A stretch of DNA of 51,089 bases, from the NCBI GenBank assembly GCA_937920495.1, contig CALEUQ010000031.1, positions 1 to 51,089 of the forward strand, given 5' to 3'. The position numbers and the translations under genes are program-made. Within the stretch, counting starts at the first letter, position 1. Each line of letters opens with the position of its first letter. Below the pieces are notes generated by a model. The model did not search any database, was not told the DNA's origin, and worked only from the letters and a program-made list of their open reading frames with translations. This DNA is from an uncultured bacterium. Its GTDB lineage: Bacteria > Spirochaetota > UBA4802 > UB4802. Positions 8,252 through 16,741 of this stretch are shown here, piece by piece.

Positions 8252-10882
8252 TTATCCCAACTTTTGCCTGCTGGCTGTAAGTTTTGCACGCACTTCTTCC
8301 AGTTCGGCCTTCTTGTTCTGTTCTTTTTCAATGATATGCTGTGGTGCTTTTTCAAGAAATGTGCTGTCATGTAATTTTTTCAGCACCTTATCAAGCTCAC
8401 CCTGTATTCGTGCAATTTCCTTATCAAGCCGCGCCCTTTCCTTATCAAGGTCAATCAAATCTTTAAGCGGCACATAAAGCTCACATTCCGGCAGCACCGC
8501 TGATGCATCTGTCTTCTGCGGCGTGTATGCAGCATTATATTCAACTGCTTCAAGCTTTGCCAAAATCTTTAAGTTTTGTTCCTGCTCTCGTAACAGCTGC
8601 TCAATGCCGGGATTGGCTTTCACAATCAGCAAAGCCTTTTTATCAGGTGGCACGTTCATTTCACCACGGATATTTCTAATCCTGTATACTATCTCCTTAA
8701 ACAATTCAGCTGTGCTAAATTCTTTTCCAAAATCAAAACGTGTATCATACTGTGGCCAGGCTGCCACCACAATACGACCTTCATCACGTGTGATATTACT
8801 CCATATCTCCTCTGTAATAAATGGCATAAATGGGTGCAGAAGCTTAAGGTATTCGTGCAACACAAAATACAGGACCTGTTTGGCGATAGTTCCTGTTGAA
8901 GAACCCGCTGCATAAATACGCGGTTTAGTAAGCTCTATATACCAGTCGCAGAACTCGTGCCACCAGAAATCATACAGCGTTTGTGCCGCATCGTTGAATC
9001 TATACTCTACAAGTGCCTGTGTTGTTTTCCTCACGGTTTGATTGAATGCATGCAGTATCCATTTATCAAATAATTCCAGTGAATTCACATCAATGGGTTT
9101 TGGCGTAAAATCATCCCCAAGATTCATCAGAATAAAACGCGTGCTGTTCCATATCTTGTTGCAGAATGCACTGTAGCCTTCAATACGCTTTTCAGATAAA
9201 ATAATATCCCTACCCTGAGCTGCAAATATTGCCAGAGTAAACCTGAACGCATCAGTGCCATATTTGTCCATCATAATGAGCGGGTCTATCACATTACCGC
9301 GTGATTTGCTCATCTTCTGGCCATGTTCATCGCGCACCAGTGCATGGATATAAACGTCATAAAAAGGTACATCATTCATGAATTTGCAGCCCATCATGAT
9401 CATGCGGGCCACCCAGAAAAAGATTATATCAAACCCTGTCACAAGCACACTTGTGGGATAAAATTTTTGCAGTGACTTTGTTTTCTGTGGCCAGCCAAAT
9501 GTAGAAAATGGCCACAATGCGGATGAAAACCAGGTATCCAGTACATCGGGATCCTGCTCCAGATTTTTTGAATTGCACATGCTGCATACGGTGGGGTCAT
9601 CAAGCTCAACCATGATATGACCGCAATCCTTACAGTAAAACGCAGGTATACGGTGTCCCCACCACAATTGCCGTGAGATACACCAGTCCTTTATATTATA
9701 CATCCACTCAAAATAAATCTTTGTCCACTGTTGGGGAACAAACCGTATCCTTCCCTCTTCAACAACCCTGATTGCTTCCTGTGCCAGCGGCTGAATCTTT
9801 ACAAACCACTGTTTTGACAAATATGGTTCTATAACCGTGTGACAGCGATAGCAATGGCCAACCGCATGAGTATGCTCCTCTATCTTTTCCAGAAGCCCTG
9901 CAGCTTGTAAATCTTCAAGAACCTTCTCACGCGCCTGATAACGGTCAAGCCCCCTGTATATGCCACCGTTTTCATTGACGATTGCATTTTTATCAAAGAT
10001 GTTTATTTCTTCAAGGTTATGGCGCCTGCCCATCTCAAAGTCATTGGGGTCATGTGCCGGAGTTACCTTAACAAGCCCTGTACCAAATGCAGGGTCAACA
10101 AATTCATCGGCAATTATTGGTATAGGTTTGTTGACCAGGGGCAATATCACATGTGTACCAATCAGCTGGGCATAGCGGCTGTCATGTGGATTTACCGCAA
10201 CTGCCGTGTCGCCAAGCATGGTTTCAGGGCGTGTTGTTGCAACGGTAATATGCCCCTTCCCATCTTTGTATGGATAATGGATATAGTATAATTTCCCTGC
10301 CAGGTCCTTATATTCTGTTTCTATGTCTGATAGGGCAGTTTCGCAGCGGGGACACCAGTTGATAATTCTATATCCCTGATAGATGAGCCCTTCCTTATAT
10401 AATGTCACAAACACTGTGCGCACTGCATGCGACAGACCTTCATCAAGTGTAAAACGCTCACGCACCCAGTCAAGCGAGCACCCCAGACGTTTGAGCTGCT
10501 CTTTAATTTGCCCACCTGAATGCTCCTTCCAGTCCCACACGCGTTGCACAAACTCATCACGGCCCAGGTCATATTTCGTTTTTCCTTCTTTTAAAAGCAG
10601 TCGCTCCACAACATTTTGCGTGGCAATCCCTGCATGATCCATCCCGGGCATCCAGCAGGTTGCCTTGCCGTTCATCCGCTGCCAGCGTATAAGAATATCC
10701 TGCAATGTATTATTCAGGGCATGACCCATATGCAGATTGCCCGTCACGTTAGGTGGTGGTATAACAATTGAATATGCATCTCTTGTGTCGTTTTCATCAC
10801 CATGAAAAAGCCCTTCCTTTTCCCAGATTGCATACCACTTGGATTCGGCAATTTTTGGATTGTATGATGCTGACAATTCCAT
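8252..10882 (-). CDS. valS: Valyl-tRNA synthetase
   Basis: This class Ia synthetase charges tRNA-Val. At 876 residues it is a normal length. The HIGH-type signature is NLHMGHA (His51-Met-Gly-His54) after PPPNVTG, and KMSKS is at 523-527. The editing (CP1) domain, with TTRPETMLGD, lies between them. A Cys4 zinc-ribbon-like insertion (CKDCG...CSMC) precedes DVLDTWFSSALWP. The C-terminal 70 residues are the expected tRNA-binding coiled coil. The ATG start agrees with the family N-terminus. One copy of the iterated octamer lies inside it (8883-8890, read as TIA). It appears monocistronic. Confidence 0.98.
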   Translation of the reverse strand: MELSASYNPKIAESKWYAIWEKEGLFHGDENDTRDAYSIVIPPPNVTGNLHMGHALNNTLQDILIRWQRMNGKATCWMPGMDHAGIATQNVVERLLLKEGKTKYDLGRDEFVQRVWDWKEHSGGQIKEQLKRLGCSLDWVRERFTLDEGLSHAVRTVFVTLYKEGLIYQGYRIINWCPRCETALSDIETEYKDLAGKLYYIHYPYKDGKGHITVATTRPETMLGDTAVAVNPHDSRYAQLIGTHVILPLVNKPIPIIADEFVDPAFGTGLVKVTPAHDPNDFEMGRRHNLEEINIFDKNAIVNENGGIYRGLDRYQAREKVLEDLQAAGLLEKIEEHTHAVGHCYRCHTVIEPYLSKQWFVKIQPLAQEAIRVVEEGRIRFVPQQWTKIYFEWMYNIKDWCISRQLWWGHRIPAFYCKDCGHIMVELDDPTVCSMCNSKNLEQDPDVLDTWFSSALWPFSTFGWPQKTKSLQKFYPTSVLVTGFDIIFFWVARMIMMGCKFMNDVPFYDVYIHALVRDEHGQKMSKSRGNVIDPLIMMDKYGTDAFRFTLAIFAAQGRDIILSEKRIEGYSAFCNKIWNSTRFILMNLGDDFTPKPIDVNSLELFDKWILHAFNQTVRKTTQALVEYRFNDAAQTLYDFWWHEFCDWYIELTKPRIYAAGSSTGTIAKQVLYFVLHEYLKLLHPFMPFITEEIWSNITRDEGRIVVAAWPQYDTRFDFGKEFSTAELFKEIVYRIRNIRGEMNVPPDKKALLIVKANPGIEQLLREQEQNLKILAKLEAVEYNAAYTPQKTDASAVLPECELYVPLKDLIDLDKERARLDKEIARIQGELDKVLKKLHDSTFLEKAPQHIIEKEQNKKAELEEVRAKLTASRQKLG

Positions 10883-11022
10883 ATGTAACCACCTGTTATT
10901 GATAGTATCCCATTGAATAATGGCTATGTTAATTATTGAGTGCGATATATAGTGTCAATGAAATTTTTTTCTTTTATTTTGCCTGTTCAGTACATACTGG
11001 ATATAGAATGCCATACTAAGCA

Positions 11023-12015
11023 TCAATGTTTTGAAAAATTCTTTTTTTGGAAGTAGCTTTCAAAAAGCGCTCGGTCAATTGCAAGCAGTCTATCGCGAAT
11101 ATCAAAAAGGCTTTGCTGGTCAAACTGCTGGAACTCAAAATAATCCATCATCCATAAGTAACGGTTGATAAGTCGCGGTACAACATTTGATTGCGCTATC
11201 TTCTCTTTGTTCATTGTCTGAAAGCTTGCTTCTAATTTCACAATGTCCTTTTTTATGCTTTCCAGCTGTGATGAATTGAGCTGTCGCTTAACATAAAATA
11301 TATCGTGGATATGTGCCATAACCGGAACCCATTCACGCACATCAGTGCAATCAGGTTTATGCTGCCCTACCAGTTCTAACGCTTCAATAATTGGTTTGGA
11401 CGATAGTAACTGAATATCAATCTCAGACGGATTAAGCAGGAACGCTTCCCTGAAATACAGTAACGCCCGTGGGATATCACCGGTGTGATAGTAGCTTTCA
11501 GCCAGAAGCGAAAGTATACACGCATTGCTCCGATAGGCACTGCGGGCATACTCCAGTGCTTCAATGGTATGCTGATACTCGCCCAATCTGATAAAGCATG
11601 TTCCAAGCTGCATTAAAAGCTGCAGATTATCTGTGGGGTTTTCCCTATCATTAAACGCAATGGTGTAATGTTCAGATGCACTAAAGAATACATATCGCAT
11701 GGCCTTTTGATATGCTGTTGCCGAAACAAGCCCCTTAGCTTGAGCAAAAGCCTCAAACTCCTCCCACTGTGTCATAAGAAAATCCGCTGTTTCCCTGCCT
11801 TTTGCAAGTTCTTCTAATGCCTTTTTCCTTGTTTCCCAGAAGCGTGCAACCCTATAGCTTGCAGCCAATCCCGGGTAATCAGGATTAATGGTCATAAGTT
11901 CATCTATTTTTTTAACTGCCTGTGTAAAATCACCTGCTTCAATAAGCACATAGGCTTCATTGATACCCTGAAGCAAAGGATCATCAAAAAATGTTAACTG
12001 TCCGTTTTTATCCAT
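11023..12015 (-). CDS. TPR-repeat protein
   Basis: This 330-residue soluble protein has tetratricopeptide-like helix pairs. The clearest are at about residues 8-50 (AYVLIEAGDFTQAVKKIDE) and 130-205 (GTCFIRLGEYQHTIEALEYA, then ESYYHTGDIPRALLYFREA). The C-terminal third is helical without clear repeats. It starts 3 nt after the stop of the SbcC-like gene with no strong ribosome-binding site, implying translational coupling. It therefore sits in one operon with the SbcD/SbcC-like pair, and may be an accessory of that complex or simply a passenger. Function is unknown. Confidence 0.75.
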   Translation of the reverse strand: MDKNGQLTFFDDPLLQGINEAYVLIEAGDFTQAVKKIDELMTINPDYPGLAASYRVARFWETRKKALEELAKGRETADFLMTQWEEFEAFAQAKGLVSATAYQKAMRYVFFSASEHYTIAFNDRENPTDNLQLLMQLGTCFIRLGEYQHTIEALEYARSAYRSNACILSLLAESYYHTGDIPRALLYFREAFLLNPSEIDIQLLSSKPIIEALELVGQHKPDCTDVREWVPVMAHIHDIFYVKRQLNSSQLESIKKDIVKLEASFQTMNKEKIAQSNVVPRLINRYLWMMDYFEFQQFDQQSLFDIRDRLLAIDRALFESYFQKKNFSKH

Positions 12016-12017
12016 AA

Positions 12018-14111
12018 TTACAATTCAGTAACTGCACATATTTTTTTTATGCTGGAATTGTGAGTAAAAACAACAACCTGCCGGTCCATACTCCACTGTT
12101 GCAATGTGTTAATAAACTCACTCATGGCATCTTCATCCATCAGTACAAATGGATCATCAATAATTAATGGCAGGTGAATTTGGGGCAATTCCTGTGTTAG
12201 TAATTCATAGAGCGCAAAAATTGCAGAAACATATATGCAGTATTTTAATGATGGATTGGGGGGATTCATTGAATTTGTTATTATGTTCCTTATATAATCT
12301 TCATCAATTTTACCAAATTTATTTTTAGTCAAATCGTATATCATCGTTTTGATCTTCCCTATTAATGTAGTAAACCTATCCTCATAATAACGCTGCATCG
12401 CACTATTAAACGAAGTTACAACAATGTTAATAAGACGATTCTTTTCATTTAAAGTGGTTAGCTCCTTTTCCAGATCAGCTATCTCCTGTAATATACCTTT
12501 TTTTTCATCATCAAAATCAATAACATCCTCTGGTATGTCGTTAAGCTTAGCTTGCAATGCAGATACCAACGCTTTTTTTTCATCCAGTTGATTTTGCAAA
12601 TTAGTTTTGATCGTCACACTATGTTCTGCCGATTCAATTGCAACTCCAATATCCTGCTGCAGAGAACGCAGCTGTTCATTCAATAGTGCTATAGTGCTTT
12701 CAAGCTTTCTTTTTTCCTCTTCAAGGACATCCATTGATGTGTCTTCATCAATTTCTTTTTGTATTGTTAAAAGGTCTATCTGTTTTTCATTATATTCATT
12801 ATATTCTTCAAAATACTGCAACAGGAATTCATATATCTCATCAATGGTTATTCCATCCAGTGATATGCCATTCTGGTTTAACAATGTTTCTAATTTAATC
12901 TGGTATGTCTCTTTCTGCTGCTGCAACGGCATGACTATTTTCTTAAACGAACGCATCATTGCATAAATGAGATAAAACCCTATACTTGATATCTGAATTA
13001 AAATTAATATACTTACCAGCACCCATCGATGTACCGGATGTATGCCGGCAAATGGTTTAAAAAAAACAAACAAAACACCTAACGCAAGCAAAATATTAAT
13101 AATTAACAAATTGCGTGCCAATCTATGATTTTTGTTTTCCTGTTCAAAGATAATGGTTTCTATCTCTTCTGAAATAGACTGTATCTGCCGGTAAATATTT
13201 TGCATTGCATGGACATTGTTCCTTTTTTCAGAAGAGAAGTCCTTGAATTGTGGATATTTGGTGGCTATTATTTTTTTATATTTTTCAATGTGTTCAAGCT
13301 TTTCTTTATGCGCGTGTATCCGGCTATTGACCAACTCTAATTGTTGAGTAACATTACTAACAGCCGCCAACGTATCCATGTACCTATTACAGGCTTCTAT
13401 CCTTTTCTGAAGTTCATTGATGTCATTGCTGTACAATGCTATCTGTTCATTAATTTCCTGTATTTCGGCACGATGTTTTTTTTGCTTTTGCTCCTTGAGT
13501 TCAATTAAATCAAGTTTTGTTTTGCAATGTTTTATTTTGCTCTGAATCTCTGCCACCACATGTGTGTCAAAATCGTCTGTACTGTTCATTCTGTGAGCAA
13601 ATAACTTTGAAAATGCACAGTAATACAAAGAGCTATCCAGCAGAAGAATAGATTTCATGGTTTCAGAAAAATCTTTGCTGTAGTACTGAGTATCAAGCGG
13701 TGAAGGGATATACGAAAGTATTGCAAACGAATCTCTATTAAAAAGTATATGCAACGTATGCAAACATGTAACAGAAAAACTCACCCTGCTGGCAGGTAAT
13801 GGGAACGCTTCTTCTTTAACGGTACTGCCATCGGATGCAGTTTCAAATATTTTTATCTCTTTATTGCCTTTCCTTTGAATTTCAACTTTTGAGTGGCCAC
13901 ATTGAAGCGTAAATGTGGCAAACATCGTATCCCATACATCCTTTTCAATCAATGACGCATTTTCAGGATATATTGTATCTATCAAGCTTCTGGAAATGAG
14001 TGTTTTGCCAGAATTGTTCTTACCAAATATAAAATGAATTCCATCATTAAAATCTGTCTGTTTGCTTTCTGCAAAACCAATCTTTGATACTATACTTCGT
14101 AGTAACTTCAC
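12018..14111 (-). CDS. SbcC/YhaN-like ATPase with internal membrane segments
   Basis: This is a 697-residue Rad50/SbcC-type ATPase, the partner of the metallophosphoesterase encoded just upstream. Walker A is GKNNSGKT (residues 30-37). Walker B and the D-loop lie in the C-terminal lobe (LPLIIDDPFVLMDEDA). Two coiled-coil arms (about 190-300 and 420-570) flank two hydrophobic helices (about 335-395). Those helices replace the usual zinc-hook apex and would anchor the tips in the membrane, as in Bacillus YhaN. The GTG start overlaps the upstream TGA by 4 nt (GTGA). DNA end or membrane-associated DNA processing is inferred from the family. I see no CxxC zinc hook. Confidence 0.82.
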   Translation of the reverse strand: MKLLRSIVSKIGFAESKQTDFNDGIHFIFGKNNSGKTLISRSLIDTIYPENASLIEKDVWDTMFATFTLQCGHSKVEIQRKGNKEIKIFETASDGSTVKEEAFPLPASRVSFSVTCLHTLHILFNRDSFAILSYIPSPLDTQYYSKDFSETMKSILLLDSSLYYCAFSKLFAHRMNSTDDFDTHVVAEIQSKIKHCKTKLDLIELKEQKQKKHRAEIQEINEQIALYSNDINELQKRIEACNRYMDTLAAVSNVTQQLELVNSRIHAHKEKLEHIEKYKKIIATKYPQFKDFSSEKRNNVHAMQNIYRQIQSISEEIETIIFEQENKNHRLARNLLIINILLALGVLFVFFKPFAGIHPVHRWVLVSILILIQISSIGFYLIYAMMRSFKKIVMPLQQQKETYQIKLETLLNQNGISLDGITIDEIYEFLLQYFEEYNEYNEKQIDLLTIQKEIDEDTSMDVLEEEKRKLESTIALLNEQLRSLQQDIGVAIESAEHSVTIKTNLQNQLDEKKALVSALQAKLNDIPEDVIDFDDEKKGILQEIADLEKELTTLNEKNRLINIVVTSFNSAMQRYYEDRFTTLIGKIKTMIYDLTKNKFGKIDEDYIRNIITNSMNPPNPSLKYCIYVSAIFALYELLTQELPQIHLPLIIDDPFVLMDEDAMSEFINTLQQWSMDRQVVVFTHNSSIKKICAVTEL

Positions 14112-15169
14112 AGATCACCTTTGTACATTGCACATGTATTTTCAATATCATTAATAATATCCAGCATTATATCACCCACATCATTGCGACAGTTTTTCTG
14201 TAATTCTGAAAAAAAATAGCCTTTAAGCGTTTTCTCATTCTTATGCATAGCACAGATATATTCACCCGAGAGTTTTGAATTATCCTGTACTATCACACCG
14301 GCACACCTGTCGCATGCCTGGGGAATATAGCTGGCATCAAATGAACGGATCCCTTCCAGCACACAACACAATACTACCGAAGGCTTGTTATAAGGTTGTA
14401 GCAGGTTATACAGCTGATCCTGTGAATGAATACTATCGCACTGTATGGTCAGCTTTTCTATACGTAATGAATTTACTGTAATACGTTTTATCTGATGAAT
14501 TTCATTATTCATAACAGTAATGGAAAGGACATATCTGTCACCGGTTTCATCAAGCGTTACAGCTTCCGGGCTTCCCGGATATGCTCCAATAATTTTATTT
14601 TTATACTTATACATTGAAAAATTATGATGATGCCCAAGCGCATAGAAGTCTAAAGGCATCGATTTCAGCAGTTTAACTGAAATAGTATGCGATGTAGTTT
14701 TAGTATGATTATTTTCTTCTAAATCAATATGAAAGACACCAATATGAAAACCTTCCTGGCTTGCCTTTGTTATATGTGTAATATCACTATCACCTCCATA
14801 ACAATACACTATCTCGTTATCAAGTGCACAATCAATATAATTGTCGGAACCACCAAACAATGTAACAGTAGAAGGAATGTTATTGATAGCGTCTATATTG
14901 CTACTGTCCGCCAGTTCTGCTTCGCCGGGAATATATATAATCTTTACACCATCCTGTAATAATGACTGCAAAAGCTGCGTAACGGCATTATAATAGGGAT
15001 TATGTGCGATAGTTCCTTCGAATAAATCTCCTGCAATAATAAATAATGAATGCTGCCGTGCAATCATACATATTTTCTGGAACGTAACCAATCGGATACT
15101 GTCATCAATATATGGCAACGCCTTATCGGTACCAAAATGCATATCCGACATCAACAAAATAGAAATCAT
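14108..15169 (-). CDS. SbcD/YhaO-like metallophosphoesterase with altered motif III
   Basis: This 353-residue protein of the Mre11/SbcD fold is first in an operon with an SbcC/YhaN-like ATPase. Conserved motifs are SDMHFG (Asp9, His11), GDLFE (Asp48), GVFHIDL (His147) and LGHHHN (His180/His182). Motif III, normally GNH(D/E) and catalytic in Mre11 nucleases, reads PGEAELAD (residues 81-88). The Asn and His are absent although the preceding strand (IIYIPG) aligns well. A C-terminal domain of about 110 residues is unassigned. The enzyme may be inactive or have altered chemistry, which is inference. The ATG start has only a weak ribosome-binding site. Confidence 0.8.
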   Translation of the reverse strand: MISILLMSDMHFGTDKALPYIDDSIRLVTFQKICMIARQHSLFIIAGDLFEGTIAHNPYYNAVTQLLQSLLQDGVKIIYIPGEAELADSSNIDAINNIPSTVTLFGGSDNYIDCALDNEIVYCYGGDSDITHITKASQEGFHIGVFHIDLEENNHTKTTSHTISVKLLKSMPLDFYALGHHHNFSMYKYKNKIIGAYPGSPEAVTLDETGDRYVLSITVMNNEIHQIKRITVNSLRIEKLTIQCDSIHSQDQLYNLLQPYNKPSVVLCCVLEGIRSFDASYIPQACDRCAGVIVQDNSKLSGEYICAMHKNEKTLKGYFFSELQKNCRNDVGDIMLDIINDIENTCAMYKGDL

Positions 15170-15730
15170 TGTCTATATTCCACACCAATAGTTTTAGAAA
15201 TAAATTTACGCATAACCCCGTATTAAGCAGGAGATTGACATTACATATTTTTTAAAAAAACTCTGAATTATAGTTGCAAATAACTGCACTTAGGTCAAAC
15301 ATAATTTAAAAAAATGATTGTATTAATAATAATTATCGTGAATATTGGTCATAAGTTTCTCGCCCTTTCTTTTTTAAGAAGGGATATAACAATTATATAT
15401 ACATAATTTGAATGCTTTTTTAAGTTAAAATGTATTTGCATACATATGTGATGTGTATATGTATTCTATTTTAAACATTATCAGGTGTCATAGAAACTAT
15501 TAAACCAGAAACATGGTGTAAGTAGATTCTGAATCAAGCTCAGAATGACTGTGTACTAGTAGATTCCGGGTCAAGCCCGGAATGACTACGTGCCTGACTT
15601 GCAACGGGGCAGGCTCGATCATGAATAGAAGCTGTTAAAAGTAGAAGCATAGTGACATAACAATCAGCACACTGCAGGAAAGTTGCATTGCAATTACAAA
15701 GATAAAATAAAAATCATACAGTGAAGGAAT
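15170..15730. other. Intergenic region with REP-like palindromes
   Basis: This 561-bp spacer separates the divergent SbcD-like and sigma-54 activator genes. Its left 300 bp is AT-rich with no clear signals. The right part holds two GTAG-tagged palindromes and a third related sequence, listed separately. I see no convincing -24/-12 or -35/-10 promoter. The ribosome-binding site for the next gene (GAAGGAAT) is at 15722-15729. Confidence 0.55.
15522..15620. repeat. REP-like elements: two GTAG-headed palindromes plus a degenerate relative
   Basis: Unit 1 (15522-15550) is GTAG followed by ATTCTGA...TCAGAAT and TGACT. Unit 2 (15559-15587) is GTAG followed by ATTCCGGG-TCAAG-CCCGGAAT and TGACT, a perfect 8-bp stem. 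Next comes GACTTGCAACGGGGCAGG (about 15596-15613), related to the CCCGACTTGCGTCGGGACAGG hairpins near 43361 and 50790. A GTAG tetranucleotide beside a palindrome is the known layout of REP sequences mobilised by RAYT transposases. A RAYT gene begins at 51011. Confidence 0.7.
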
Positions 15731-16738
15731 ATGCAAGGCATTAATGTAACATCAACCATAATGGAAAATACCACCACCATGCCGCAAGAAAGAGCTGGCA
15801 TTGACAGGATAATTGGAAACAATAAGGCGATAGTATCTCTTAAAAACAAAATAAAGCAGATAGCTGGCTCAAAAGCCACTGTGATGATATTGGGCGAAAG
15901 CGGCACCGGCAAAGAGCTTATAGCGCGCGCAATCCATGAAGAAAGCCAGAGAAAAAATAATCAGTTTATACCGGTTGATTGCAGCACACTCACTGAAACC
16001 ATCATAGAATCTGAACTGTTTGGCCATATTAAAGGCGCATTTACTGGTGCAGATAAAAACAAAAAGGGCCTTTTTGAAGAAGCCCATGGGGGCACCATAT
16101 TCCTTGATGAGATTGGGAATCTAAAACCGCAGATACAGAGTAAACTTCTTAGATTTTTACAGGAGCGTGAGATCAAACCGGTAGGCTCAAGTAAAATTGT
16201 AAAAGTTGATGTGCGGATAATCAGCGCAACAAACATACATGTAGAAGAAGAAATTGCACAGGGAAATTTTAGGCAGGATTTATATTATCGCTTATCTGCA
16301 ATTGAGCTTCATGTTCCCCCATTACGTGATAGGCGAGATGATATCCCACTGTTGGTTCATCATTTTATGACAATGCTTGCATCTGACCTGAATATATCCA
16401 ATATGAGTATACGCGAGGATGCATTAGAGCTGCTCGTTAACAGAGAATGGAAAGGCAATGTACGTGAATTGCAGAATGTTATCCAGCATGCAATGATTGT
16501 ATCAGAAAGTAAGATTTTGTCAAAAGACATTTTTATGCAGATCTTACCTGAATATAAGGAATGTTCTTCACAGGAACTATCGCCACTTAATCTTGCCAGA
16601 GCCGTAGAAGAATTTGAAAAAAAACATATTCTGTATGTACTGTCACTTGCTCAGGATAATAAATCAAAAGCAGCAAAAATGCTTGGCATCAGTAGAAGCG
16701 TACTGTATGAAAAAATGAAAAAATACTCTATACAGTAA
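15731..16738 (+). CDS. Sigma-54-dependent activator without a sensory domain
   Basis: This 335-residue enhancer-binding protein activates RNA polymerase carrying sigma-54. Residues 24-260 are the AAA+ domain: Walker A GESGTGKE (55-62), the sigma-54 contact loop GAFTGA (102-107) and Walker B GGTIFLDEI (120-128). A Fis-type helix-turn-helix ends the protein (KAAKMLGISRSVLYEKMKK). Only about 23 residues precede the AAA+ domain, so it lacks a receiver, GAF or PAS domain, as in PspF, and must be controlled in trans. GAAGGAAT precedes the ATG. It is convergent (3-bp gap) with a hybrid histidine kinase that may be part of the same circuit, which is inference. Confidence 0.93.
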   Translation: MQGINVTSTIMENTTTMPQERAGIDRIIGNNKAIVSLKNKIKQIAGSKATVMILGESGTGKELIARAIHEESQRKNNQFIPVDCSTLTETIIESELFGHIKGAFTGADKNKKGLFEEAHGGTIFLDEIGNLKPQIQSKLLRFLQEREIKPVGSSKIVKVDVRIISATNIHVEEEIAQGNFRQDLYYRLSAIELHVPPLRDRRDDIPLLVHHFMTMLASDLNISNMSIREDALELLVNREWKGNVRELQNVIQHAMIVSESKILSKDIFMQILPEYKECSSQELSPLNLARAVEEFEKKHILYVLSLAQDNKSKAAKMLGISRSVLYEKMKKYSIQ

Positions 16739-16741
16739 TTG

